64,000 nucleotides of DNA from Galdieria partita (taxonomy: Eukaryota > Rhodophyta > Bangiophyceae > Galdieriales > Galdieriaceae). Shown here one piece after another: positions 9,441 to 23,028 of this stretch (position 1 is the first letter of the stretch; each line of letters starts with the position of its first letter). The position numbers were made by a program, and so were the translations under genes. The notes below the pieces were generated by a model. The model was not told where the DNA came from, did no database searches, and was given only the letters and a program-made list of their open reading frames with translations. The stretch is taken from NCBI GenBank assembly GCA_025991245.1, contig BQMJ01000065.1, positions 62,001-126,000 on the forward strand, given 5' to 3'.

Positions 9441-9540
9441 TACATTTTTTCTTCTCCAAAAATGGCGCAAAAAAGAGAAAATTGTCGTTCAATCCCACGA
9501 CTGGAAAATCTTGTCGTCCTCTTTTTTTGCTTAAGTTTCG

Positions 9541-11953
<2,413 letters not shown>

Positions 11954-12507
11954 TCTTAGAATGGATCAATCCTTAAAGGCCACCAAGATAGCTAAATAAA
12001 TTAAAGAAAATTGAGAACTTTGGTGAAGAAAGAACACAAATTCCCTACAAATTCATTTAACATATAACTTTTACTCTCAGCAACGACTCTAAAGATGTAC
12101 AGAGGCTAGATATCAAGAAATATGGCATAAACTACGCTGGTTCCACATTGGAAGATCGACTTGCACACAAGGGCTCAAAAAGTTCCTCTGCATTCAATTG
12201 ACAATCTTCTGCTGAGAAAACTGATGTGACTCAAAAACATAGGAATTCAGTGTCTTGTAATCCAAAAAGAATTTGGAAAGAAAAAAAATGAGAGATGGAC
12301 GAGTAAAACTCCAAAGGAGACCAAATCGTGTTTTTAAATTATTTTACTTTCAAGTGCTCAAAATTAAAAATAAAACATAAATTGTGTTGAAATGCTACAA
12401 TCGTAGTAATACAATAATTCATCTACTTCTCTACAAAATTAAAACTCGAAGTGCACAGCCACTCAAGAATATTCCATAAATTAAAAGAAATTAAAAATGT
12501 TAATTTT
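11954..12507. other. Convergent intergenic region without a recognisable gene
   Basis: About 550 bp between the 3' ends of gyrB and plastid SRP54. The part from about 12300 is very A/T-rich, with several A and T runs suited to polyadenylation of both neighbours. I find no open frame with plausible coding character, no tRNA-like structure and no repeat. Confidence 0.6.
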
Positions 12508-14172
12508 TTATTTTGCAAATCCCCTTTTAATAGTATTCTTCGGCATTAATTTTTTTGCTTTTGTTAACTTTCTACGTTGTGCTCTGTTCCCAGCAAAATC
12601 TGTTGACTCAATGCTATCTGCACTGCCAGCTTCGCCAGTTGCAGAAGCTCCAAGTTTTTTCATGGTTATTTGTGCAGATTTAAAAGTTTTAAAAAAATCA
12701 TCGATTTCTTCCTGAGACCTGCCACTTCCTCTACGAATTCTTTCTATACGTTTCTTTGAACTGATGTCATCGTAGAATAATTGAGGGTTCTTTTTTTCTT
12801 CGTTTGTCATGGATTGTATGATTGCTTTTGCGACCTTGCAATTGTCAATATCTAGATCCCTTCAAGAGAAAAAGCGAAAAATTACCTTCAATTTGGTTTC
12901 CATTTTTGGTATATCTTCAGAGTTTATTTTATTACCAACACCTGGAATCATCTTGAGCATATTCCCTAAAGAACCCATCGACGACACAAAAGATAACTGT
13001 TTAAGAAAATCTTCAAAAGTGAATTTTGCTTCCATCATTCTTTTGGCCATCTCCTTTACTTCATCTTCGCTGACATTTTCCTGGGCCTTTTCTACCAATG
13101 ATACGATATCTCCCATTCCTAGTATTCTGGAGGCAATTCGATCAGGATAGAAAGGTTCCAATCCATCCAAATTTTCTGATGTTCCCATAAAGCAAATGCT
13201 GCAGCCCGATATACTATTGAGAGATAATGCAGCACCACCACGAGTGTCGCTGTCGAGCTTGGTTAATACCGCTCCAGAAATACGCACAGTTGTTGCAAAC
13301 TGTCTCGCAACATTGGCTGCTTCTTGCCCTGTCATAGCATCTAAGACAAGCAGAATTTCATCTGGTTTTGCATTCTTCTCTAATAATACAAGTTCATTCA
13401 TTAGATCATTGTCAATGACCTGTCTTCCAGCAGTATCAATGAGAATATAGTCAAATTCCTTTTCTAGGCTGTATTTTAGAGCTCGATCTAGCACCCACTC
13501 AGCATTTGAGCCTTCCTCCCCGGAGAAAGTCTCGCAGTTCACCCTTTTGCCTAGTATATTTAACTGTTCAATAGCAGCTGGCCTACGAGTATCACAAGCT
13601 ACCAATAAAATTCTTGCTTTTGGGAACTTCTTTAAAGTCAGCTTTGCAAATTTCGCAATGGTTGTCGTTTTACCGGAACCTTGTAGGCCCACAAACATGA
13701 TTCTCTTTTGTCTCTGTGGAGCACTCAAGATCCTATCAGAGGTTCCTTCACCACCTAGAATTTCTGTAAGACCGTCTTGAACCAATTTGACAAACATTTG
13801 TGTCTTTGTAACACCCTTGGGTATCTTTACTTGCTTCATTTTAGTTTCCACGTTGGATATTAACTCATCTACTATTTCAACGTTTGCGTCGGCCTCTATT
13901 AAAGAATCCCGCACGTTCTTCAAAGCTTTCTGGAATTCCTTATCATTAAAGACTTGTAGCTTGGATACGTTGGATATAGCTTGTTGAATCTTGTTGGCAA
14001 ACTCATCAAACAACATATAAACAGGTCCATAGGTATTTTTTCTCTGCAAAATAATGCTCTTTCTCCACTTATTGCGAAACGCATCAAAAGGAGCCAATAA
14101 AGAAGCTCTCTTCCGACAAAAAGTCTTGTGACAACAAACATAAGATGGAACATGCAAGAATGCAATGGACAT
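12508..14172 (-). CDS. cpSRP54: Signal recognition particle 54 kDa protein, chloroplast type
   Basis: GTPase that delivers proteins to the thylakoid membrane. Exons 14172-12886 and 12834-12508 join over a 51 nt intron (1614 nt, 537 aa). ATG 14172 gives a 50-residue basic leader before the N-domain (MLFDEFANKIQQAI). A longer open frame to 14322 would run into the divergent gene. The G domain shows GLQGSGKTTTIAKFA, DTRRPAAIEQL, DTAGR and TKLDSDTRGG. The M domain begins around MGSLGNMLKMIPGVG and continues in exon 2 with RIERIRRGSGRSQEEI. The end is a Lys/Arg-rich tail (NRAQRRKLTKAKK) rather than the Met-rich end of cytosolic SRP54. A bacterial-like Ffh of the plastid is the best reading. Confidence 0.9.
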
Positions 14173-15098
14173 CTTTACAAGAAATGCTCGCTGGATTTCT
14201 ACGTTGGAAGATAACGTCGACACAATAGGGGCGAACGAGTCAAGAAGTGCGGTTACTAGTACAGAAAACCAACGAGGTGATACTGCACCCGTTGGAAATA
14301 CTAATATTAGGTCCAATGGCATAGACCTTTATTTTGTAGACGACGAAGAAGAAGTTCCTAACAATGGGTCTTCAGTAGGCAGCGCCACAAAGAGCAGTTC
14401 AGGTATGGCGTCATATATACTTATTTCAGTTAGTTTTGTTTTACAAGGCTTGCACTTTGCAGGAGACCTATCCGATAAGAAATCGAAGCATTTCAGCTTT
14501 ATTCGCAAAGTTAAACATATTGGTAAGGACCTGTTACACGATGATGTAAGACGAGAAGAGGTAAGCTTATTATTGTTGAAGTCGTCAAACGCCTGCCCTA
14601 AGATTCAACTGAAAACAGCATGAAAATTTTTTCAGCTTCCACAAGTCAAAAAGAAATTATTCTGGTCTTATTGAGTGGGACGAGCGTGAAGAGCACCGTC
14701 AAGTGCACCATATACAAAGACCGCCCGGACTAGACACTCAGCTTCGAACCAGAAGACCAAGTGTCACAGAAATGAAGGCAAAAGTACGGGAAACTACGCG
14801 TTCAAATTCTTTTGGATACGGTGTTGGTGGACCTAGTCCTCCAAAGCCGCCACCACTCGTTGCAGATCGCACAGCTGTTGACGACTTGATTGAAGAATCG
14901 AGTAAGGAAGATTTCTGTCCAACCTGCTTGGAAGCCTATGACGCAGAGAATCCGAAAATAGTTGCAAAGTGTGGTCACAGTTACCACTTGGCTTGCCTTT
15001 ATGAATGGTTGGAACGCAGTCCATATTGTCCCATATGTGCTGCGAGAATGGAGTTTGCTGAAGACACCTTGAATGCTATTCCTGAAGAGGAGACATAA
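14165..15098 (+). CDS. RING-H2 zinc-finger protein, probable E3 ubiquitin ligase
   Basis: Exons 14165-14402, 14463-14560 and about 14646-15098. The first intron is 60 nt; the second is 85 nt if the acceptor is at 14645. The C-terminal RING reads EDFCPTCLEAYDAENPKIV, then KCGHSYHLACLYEWLERS and PYCPIC, a complete C3H2C3 set with the spacing of the plant At3g02290-like RING family. Upstream is a Ser/Asn-rich, acidic region and a Pro-rich stretch (GPSPPKPPP). The exon 1 frame and start at 14165 are less certain: this ATG overlaps the start codon of the divergent SRP54 gene by 8 bp. It presumably recruits an E2 enzyme; its targets are unknown. Confidence 0.75.
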
Positions 15099-15195
15099 GA
15101 ATAACAATAACCTTTTCTCAACGGAAGACTTATCATGAATATGTTCTGTCTTGAACGATGAATACAGTACCAAATATAGCTATCAAAAAGCTAAT

Positions 15196-17615
15196 TCAGT
15201 TTAGGAACTTTCGACAAGTTGGAGCTCCACACAGACAAAGTATTTTGTTATTCTCATCTTCAGTATTGAACTTGTAGTCATACGTTATTTCTTCTCCAGC
15301 TCGGATGAGGCGTTTGCTGTAAAATACAATTTTCTTACAATTATCTATAGTTATTATTTTTGCCACGGCATTAGGCTCACAACTATGGTTCACAAATCTG
15401 GCAACTGAACCTTTACGGGTAGCATCAATCACCTGATCTTCATCCAATCGAAACATATAAGAGTCTCCTATTCCTTGTCTAAAATATCGTTTTTCTCTTT
15501 CGTCGGAAATTTTTTGTCTAATAATTTCACCGACATATTCAATAATGAACTCGTTTGGATCGATGTCCTGCATGGCATAAAGACCCCAGCCATGGATAAC
15601 TGATCTACCAAAACGTACGCGCTTCTTTCGTGACTTGAGCTGACTGATAGTTAGACTATCACTGTGTCTTATGCCTAATTCTCCAACTCCTTGACGAAGC
15701 TTCCGATATTCTTGTCTACTTTCTCTGGCTGAGGAAACTTGTAAAGTTGCATTCTTTACTGTTCTACCCAATTTTGGTTTCTTATTAACGGCCATGTTCA
15801 ACTTCACACTCGATACAAAGGGTTCCGCTCGAGCACAACCACAAGGATTTTCTATAATGTAGCTATCCTCCGTTAACTCATCGTCATCCAATTCATCATC
15901 ACTCCATGAGTATTCTGAAACTGCAGGTTCTATATCTTTTAGTAGTCCAGTTGCCGAGTCAATGGATTTCAACGACTGCTGATCCACATCAACTACAGTA
16001 CCATTTTTGCCACTTGACATTCTGCTATCTAGTGAAAAAGACATCGATGTCTTTGGAGGGTACTTGGGTCTTTTCATGGTTATCTCATTTTGTCTCTTAT
16101 TCGAGTACTGCGTTTGCGTTGACTGCTTCTGAAACATGTCATAATCCAGTAAGGCCGCATCATACCTTGCTACCGGTATTTCTGATAAATAACTATTCGT
16201 GTCAACATAAGGTTCATTTGTACTTTTTGATAGTACATCATTTCGAGCCTGAGAAAGAACGCGACCAACCGTTTGGTCGATGACCGTCTTCTCTATCTGC
16301 GTTAAAATTCGTTCCATTAAGAGTGAACGCATCATTCGAGTGGCTTCCCTTGTAATCTCACTTCTAGTGATCTAAAAAGTTCAAAATTAAGCAGTTGTTC
16401 CAAAAAGTCTGCACTGCACAGGCTCACCATGTTAATTTTATCTCCAGTGTATTGTTGATACATTTGTCTGTACTCTATCTCTTCATCCTTTGTCAAAAAA
16501 TAATCATACTTCTCAAAATGAAAACGAAGGCCCGAAATTCTAGCATTCTATTGTATATCATCAGTTCCCATAATACAACAAGATCGACAAAACATAACAC
16601 ATACTTCGTAAGGATCTCGAAACAGTTTTCTTAAAATGTGACGACGGTCTCTATCTCTGACAAAGACAACAATCCAGTAAGGACCATTTTCAATAACTTT
16701 GAACGGATGGGATTTTCGAAAAAAATTCAAAATGTCCTTCTCTTGAATAGAAAGTGGAAGCATTGCCAACTTGAGAGCAGGTGCATATACACGTTCAGTG
16801 TCATTTTCTGATTGTTTCCATGGAACTTTTGCAGTCTTCTCTCGTGTGCTGTCCTTTCTTGATGAACGATGGGAATTGCTATCTTGACTCGTTCCTGTCC
16901 TAACGACTAGTTCATCTGGAGTGTCTTCTCTATCCATTTCTCTATTAACCTCAATATCGGTGGTCAAAGGTGAAACCATCAAAAATTTCATATTATGATG
17001 AGTCTCAAGTTGTTCCAATGAACTCCGAAGTAGAATTTTCATGGGGTCGCATTGGACTCTAATTTCTTTACCCATCAGAAGTTTCTTGTCCATAATTTTG
17101 GAAACCCATAAAGCGTCTGCCATCTTCTTGTATTGGATTGAAGCAAGTCCGCTATGTTTCCCCTTGAACACATGAATTTCAACCTTGTGTAAAGCACCAT
17201 ATTTTCCAAACTCGTTTTCAAGGAACGTCTCGCTGGCGTTGTCGTTGAGATTGGATACCAAAAGATGCCTTTCATCTACATCACCATCAAAGTCGTCAAG
17301 TTCGTACTCTTCAATTACAAAAAAGCTTCGACAGGTATCAACATTTTGGAAAGTTCTTGGATCTGCTACATTCGAACTTCTTGTGTTTCTACTTACAGTC
17401 ACAGGCCACGCCCCAAAAGAGTTTGTTTCAGTGTTTGAGGAACCTACCTGCCAAGCGTTTCCTCTAAGTATGCTAAACTGTTCAACTTGTCGTCCTTCGG
17501 CGTCTACACCTTTTAAAATCTTGGGTGAGGCTGCACAGGCCATTTCCTTCCGTACTCCAGTTTCCGTACTCCCTACGTTTCTATTTTCCAATAAATCTCC
17601 TTGTTTCGAATCCAT
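15196..17615 (-). CDS. SET1: SET1-type histone H3 lysine 4 methyltransferase (COMPASS)
   Basis: Catalytic subunit of COMPASS. Exons 17615-16605, 16547-16428 and 16371-15196 sum to 2307 nt (768 aa); introns are 57 and 56 nt with GTATGT and GTGAGC donors. An RRM lies at about residues 115-195 (RHLLVSNLNDNASETFLENEFGKYG), with a second RRM-like stretch near residues 285-340, a low-complexity middle, and an n-SET segment. The SET domain begins KRVRFGRSVIHGWGLYAM and includes IIEYVGEIIR, ARFVNHSCEPNA and AGEEITYDYKF. The post-SET LCLCGAPTCRKFLN* has the three cysteines and ends at the canonical place. The RRM plus C-terminal SET order separates SET1 from trithorax-type enzymes. A possible 5'UTR intron lies upstream. 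Confidence 0.88.
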
Positions 17616-17940
17616 AAAACTACTCAGATTTTTTAAGAAAAATGATAAAAGGAAACTAAAGCAGGAACAGTTACCTAGCTAAAGAAGAACTCGAGCCTTG
17701 AAAATGTTTCGCATGCGAATCGTTTTCAGGAGAATAACTTTGGTGCATAACCATCACAAAGCATAAAGAGAAGAGCAACGGAGAAGCTAGAAGTCTTTGG
17801 AACTAAAATAACCTTATCCTGGTGTTCAAAAAGATACATCAAGCAAACTTCGATCAAGGTCTCAATGATATTACGGATTTGCCCAGACTCCTCATTGGAC
17901 TTGACCAAAACCAAGTTTTGGTGATACCATTTTATTCTCT
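17616..17940. other. Intergenic region upstream of SET1
   Basis: About 325 bp between the SET1 start codon and the stop of the LSm11-like gene, both on the minus strand. On the minus strand GTAACT near 17674 with an AG about 18 nt on is too short for an intron, so I read the region as promoter and 5'UTR. No convincing coding frame, RNA gene or repeat is seen. Confidence 0.5.
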
Positions 17941-18547
17941 TCAGTTAGATTTACTTTGGAAACAAACAGATACGACGTTTTCTCCTCGAATAACCAGAGA
18001 ATCGTAGCTGACTGAGTTTGGACAAGTTCTTGAACATAAATCTCCTCCGACTTTGCTGATTGTGTCGCTGTTACTTTCTATCAACTTGAACCTGACATCA
18101 AATAATAGGATATTCCAGTGACGATCTATAGCTTGTACGCGACCAACAGCTAAACCATACAAATAGTGAGTATCCCTTAACAATACACGTACAATGTCTT
18201 TCTTCGAAAATTGCAGTGCTTGTAGAGGTGTTCCTAAAGTTGCCCTGATAGTGTCAAAAAAGTGATCTTTGGCGCGAGCCTATTAAATTTTTATTGGAAT
18301 TACTGACTTTATGACGTTGGTAGCTTACCCTTTTACGGGGCTGGGATTCAAATGACTTTAGTCTGTCTTTTGGTTTTTGGACCAGAGGATTCAGAGGATT
18401 CTCCAAAATCGACTTTACTTGTCCCAAGTGATCAAAAGGTCTTACTTTCTCTAACCATTGTGTTCCATGTGCACCCTGTTTGAGTGCTAGTAATGGGTCA
18501 AAAGCTACACTAGTCAAATCACACTTTTGGGTATTCAAAAATGACAT
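17941..18547 (-). CDS. LSm11-like Sm-fold protein
   Basis: Exons 18547-18329 and 18279-17941 (558 nt, 185 aa; 49 nt intron). The Sm1 motif is visible as VRVLLRDTHYLYGLAVGRVQ followed by AIDRHWNILLFDV. The Sm2 motif near the C-terminus reads LVIRGENVVSVCF. The linker between them (about 33 residues) is longer than in ordinary Sm/LSm proteins. Near the N-terminus FDPLLALKQG resembles the F-D-P-L-x-A-L motif of LSm11, the U7 snRNP subunit that in animals anchors histone pre-mRNA 3' processing. That combination makes LSm11 a better guess than a core LSm. Family assignment rests on recalled motifs only. It lies on the same strand as, and 90 bp downstream of, the uL29m gene. Confidence 0.55.
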
Positions 18548-18637
18548 GGAACCAGCACAAACATGGAATCAAAATGGCGCCATTTTCATTTTTTTTTCAG
18601 ACATTAATTATAATTGGTACTCATAATACCACTTCTT

Positions 18638-19262
18638 TCAGTGTCCCAATTTAGTTCTTTGCAGTAAAGCACGTAACTTGTACTTTTGCTTTCTTGGTGA
18701 CAGTCGATAAGGGGTGCGATAACCTTCCTTTGCTTCCTTCTCCTTTCGCAACCTCTCTTTTTCCTCACGAACTGCAACACTCTGTTTTATCAACTCCTTA
18801 GTTTCTTCATCTTCTTCTTCTACTAAATCGGCAATCTCTATGAGACCTGAAATGAAGGCTTTTTGTTCCGAAACTGCTTGCTTTATGTTCGTCATAGAAA
18901 GATTGACCTAGTTTTCTCTGTTATACTGGAAAAACAATATTTCTCTACACGCTTACTTTCTCCAAGGTTGTCTCTCCATTCCACTCCCGCTTGACTGAAC
19001 GACACCAGTCTCGTTCTGTTAACAGCGCATTTCTTTCCTTGATCATGACCCACCAAAGCTTGTGCAAGTCGTCAAAGGACTTTAATCGAAGCTCATCAAC
19101 GGTCCATTCTCTGCCGGGTAAGGATCCTAGTTCCTTCTCTCGTCGAACAAACGCATATATACCTTCAGGATTGTTCCAAGGTCTTACATACTGCGAAAAA
19201 GTTCGCTTTGAAATGTACAAAGTGGATAGAGTACCACAAACAAATCGAAATTTATACATCAA
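18638..19262 (-). CDS. MRPL47: Mitochondrial ribosomal protein uL29m (MRPL47)
   Basis: Large-subunit protein of the mitochondrial ribosome. Exons 19262-18957 and 18907-18638 (576 nt, 191 aa; 49 nt intron). After a short hydrophobic/basic presequence, GREWTVDELRLKSFDDLHKLWWVMIKERN is the diagnostic MRPL47 block (W-x-x-x-E-L-R-x-K-S-x-x-D-L-H-K-L-W). The C-terminal half is a Lys/Arg/Glu-rich helix, as in eukaryotic uL29m. The start codon lies 27 bp downstream of the SF3B1 stop on the same strand, so its promoter or 5'UTR must be very short or lie inside the SF3B1 gene. Confidence 0.85.
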
Positions 19263-19289
19263 CTCTAAAAGGACATATTCTCTTTATCG

Positions 19290-22200
19290 TCACAAAACCA
19301 AATCCAATTCTGGACGGCAGTAATTACCTTTTTGATCACTATCAATTTCAATTCTAGGATAGAATGCCGTTAATGCGTCTTGGGCATATATGTAGAGATT
19401 ATTGTAAATTTTCCAGTAGACTTCACGAACTTTTCGGGCGGGATGAAACAAGCCCTGCAAACTGTAATAGAGAATTAAACCAGGTCCAAGACATACTTGG
19501 CAACCCTGAATCGCAAACATCACAGCGTTGATAACATGAGGAGAAGTCTCAAAAATATTGGGCCAAACATGGTTCAGCAGATGTATGAGGGCATCTTCGC
19601 AGCCTAGACCTGCTACACCAAGGGCTATGTGACCCACTGTGGTACTCGCGGTCTGACGATGAACCAAATCTCGGTCTATAAGGGCATCCACCAACAACGG
19701 GGTAACCGCATAAACATAATCTTTTCCCATTTCACCAACATATTCAAAAAGGAAGGACATGGACTTGAGAACGCCATTCTGAACATTCAATTCCGGAGTA
19801 CGATATTCATTCATCAACGCCGGAATAACTGTAAAAGGTCCACAAGTCTCCGCTACAATAGCAATAGCAACCGTTGTACAGACCCTTTGCTGACGTTCTT
19901 GTACTTTGAGATTGTTTAACAAAGTTGCAAGTACATCCTGTGGCCCTATAGCCTTTGCAATATATCCAAAAGTATTCACTGTTGCACGACGAATTGCTTT
20001 TTTCGGTGCTTTCAATAACTCTAAAAGCTCAAAACATATCCTCATCCACTCCCGTGATGAAACATACTGAGCACCTCTATCTGCAATTCGTCCGACTAAA
20101 TCAATACAATTCTCTTGTACCTTCTCATGTCTGTTCTTCAATATTGGTGTCAAGCGTGGAAGAAGTTCACTAATAGGAGGATTCATATTTTCCATTCCGA
20201 TGACATTAACAATACCAATTAGTCCACCTAATATGGAACCTAATACGTCTGGATACTCTTCACCCAAATATTCAAAGAGAACGAGACCTAAATGACTAAG
20301 CAATGATTCCTCTTTACACTTCTTCATCACTGGAGCAATATGGAAAATCAAATCTGCTGCCTGTTGACGAACTTTTGCACTCTTATTATTTAGTCGCCAT
20401 TTTATGATGCCAGCTATTTGTGGCAAATAAGGTTTTGCCCTCAATCCCAGAGCATTGATGATAGTGCCCATGCCACTCAGAATAACTGTGCCATCATCTA
20501 CTCCAGTCTATTTCAAAGGTAAGTTTGTGAGGCACAAAAAACAATTACTCTTCTCTTACCTGTTCTTGAAAGGCATAGAGCAATCCATCAACTAGCCTTT
20601 CTTCCAATTTCAAGTCAATTTCCGACGTTCCCATAGCACTTACAATATTTTCGATAGTTTCCATCACCATCCGGCGATAAGGCTCCGATTCATCTTTCAA
20701 ATCATCAATCAATCTGGTAATAACCTCAGCAGCACCGACTTTCTTTGCAATCTCTACTGTGCTATCTACCAGTTGTCTATAGTTTCTGCGGTCGAGAGCC
20801 ATTCGACGAACCCAAAAACATCGGAAGAACTCTGGTATGATCTCTGTTTTGACATAGGAAGCTTCCACGCCATCACATGCAATACATTGCTTCACGACTT
20901 TCAATACTATCTTTTTCATTTCATCATCTGGAGATTGAAACTCTCGAATAATAACGGGCATCACTTCCTTTGTATAGTATGATGCATATTCGGCATCCAT
21001 GAGGGGAATTATAAAGCCTATTGCTTTAAGAAATGCAGCAAGGGTCTTTCCCTTGTGCTGTCGAATACCTTTCCACAACGGTTTCAAAACAGAGTCAAAT
21101 GCTTCAATACCATATGGAGCAGACGCCTCAGCAAGAGCACCAATAGCCAGTGCACATATGGTTCGAATCTATTCATATATAATAAGAAATCAGAAATTGA
21201 AACAAACAAGAACCCTAAAACTTACTTTGGTTTGTTCGTCTACTAAACCATCCTCAATTATTTCTACTAAAGAACGCAAATGTGGCAAAACGGCACAGCC
21301 CATCAGAATAGCAATCTGTTGCACAATTTTCATTCCAGTGTGTCTTGCCTGCCAACTCTTTTTGCTACGACAGACAGCACGAAGAAATGGCAAAAGCGCT
21401 GGGATACCAAGAGCAGATGCAACAACAGCAAATGCTCTCGACGTGGTATTTCGCACGTATCTATGGACAAAGTTAATGAAACAAACGTTCATTTCAGAGT
21501 ACAAAAACTTACTCGTCAGGATTATCAATGTCAGGTCTCATAGTAGCAATCATAGTGGCAAGTCCAGCTGCTTTGGCTAAATTCGAAATGATTTCACGAC
21601 CTTCCACTCTTGCATAGTAATCCTCATCAATCAACAGAGGCTCGATTACGACGAGAATCTTATGTACATAGGGACGAACAGCATCATCCAGTTTAAATAA
21701 TACTCTATCAATGACCTTCACTAATAAGTGACGCTCTTGATCTTCCAATGTGGGAGACATCAATAAGGGAAGTATTTGATTGAATAAGGGTCCCGGGCCA
21801 AACTCTCTAGCACGTTCCGTTATCATTCGTAGAGCTGACTTTCGTATTGGAGGGGTACCATTTTTAATTTTCAACAACAAAGTCATAATCCTACGTTCCT
21901 TTTGTTCTTCTAATGGTAGCTCAGATTCGTCTTCGCCCGAAAAAACTTTTGAAAAGTACTCATAGTCTTCAGGTTTTATCACAACTCCTTCGAGCTCCTC
22001 TGGAGTTTTCGGAGCAGCACCTATTGAAGTTTTATTTACAACGCTTTCGCTAGGAATTCTATAACCACTTGCAGTGTCCGGAGTAGGAGTAGATACAAGC
22101 TTTCTTACTGGCGTGCGAATAGGAATGTAATTGGGCGGAGGCTGGAGAATTTCATAACCTTCCTTAGGTAAAAGCTCATCTAATTCTTCGTTACTCAAAG

Positions 22201-22993
22201 GTCGATTTCTTTCCTCCATTTCCTTCTGCCATCGAACTTGACTATACACCTCTGGTGTCATTGTTGGATCATAGATACGCGGAGTTTCCATACCCTGGAT
22301 AGAAGGTGTCCACAAAGGCGTCCTCTGGTCCTTTAAGCTATTTAACGCTGCGACGTCAGGAGTTTGATCCCACCTTGAACGGCGTTGTCCACCTGAAGGC
22401 ACGTCTAAAGGTGTTTGATCCCATCTCGAGACACTCAAACTGTTCGTTTCCTTTAAACGTCCAATCGAGGTTTTCCCATCGTCGTCCCAACGTTGTCGCT
22501 TCAAGCCGACAGAACTCGAAGAAACCTCAGACGAAGATGAAAGCTTTTCCTTAATGTGGTTTTCTTCTGTCACTCTTTGGTTTCCGTATACGGCTATATC
22601 CTTTTCCTCTTCTAGCCTACTTTTCATCTGTGACACATAAGAGTCTTCTACGGTTAAAATGTCCCTACTTAAAACGCCTCTGGCGCGCGCTTTAGACTGG
22701 TACTCATTTTCCCGTTCCGCGATGGCCTTCCTTCTAGATTCTTTGAAGGGGTCCTCACTCTCGTCCACTTGTGCTCGAGCTGCTTCTTCCAGGAGTTCTT
22801 TACTAGGTCCAAAACGATTCCGGGAAGAACTTACGGTGGGTGAGCCTTCTTCTGAGTCACTGGTCACATTATCTGCAGGAATCTCGCTAACATAATTCTC
22901 TTGATCTTCAGTTTCGTAAATATGGGTATCAAAGCTTCCCAACTTCCCAAACTCGTTACCTCTACCACTTACAACTTGTTCTGGTTTTGACAT
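19290..22993 (-). CDS. SF3B1: Splicing factor 3B subunit 1 (SF3B1/SF3b155)
   Basis: HEAT-repeat scaffold of U2 snRNP that clamps the branch helix. Exons 22993-21513, 21460-21226, 21168-20560 and 20507-19290 sum to 3543 nt (1180 aa); introns are 52-57 nt. The N-terminal third is disordered and holds RWDQTP-type repeats (two clear copies plus RWDDD), the U2AF-homology ligand motifs. The HEAT region is almost unchanged from other eukaryotes: [50 protein letters not shown] and [20 protein letters not shown]. It ends ELDLVL*, matching the family's ELDYIL. ATG 22993 is chosen because it precedes a family-like MSKPEQ start and leaves 35 bp to the divergent kinase gene. Confidence 0.95.
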
Positions 22994-23028
22994 CTCAATC
23001 CAATTAGTCCCCAACCCGTCAAAATGAA

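Noticed and set aside
12862-14322. A start for SRP54 at 14322
   Set aside because: The extra 50 residues overlap the divergent RING-H2 exon, and the Met at 14172 already gives a normal-looking transit peptide.
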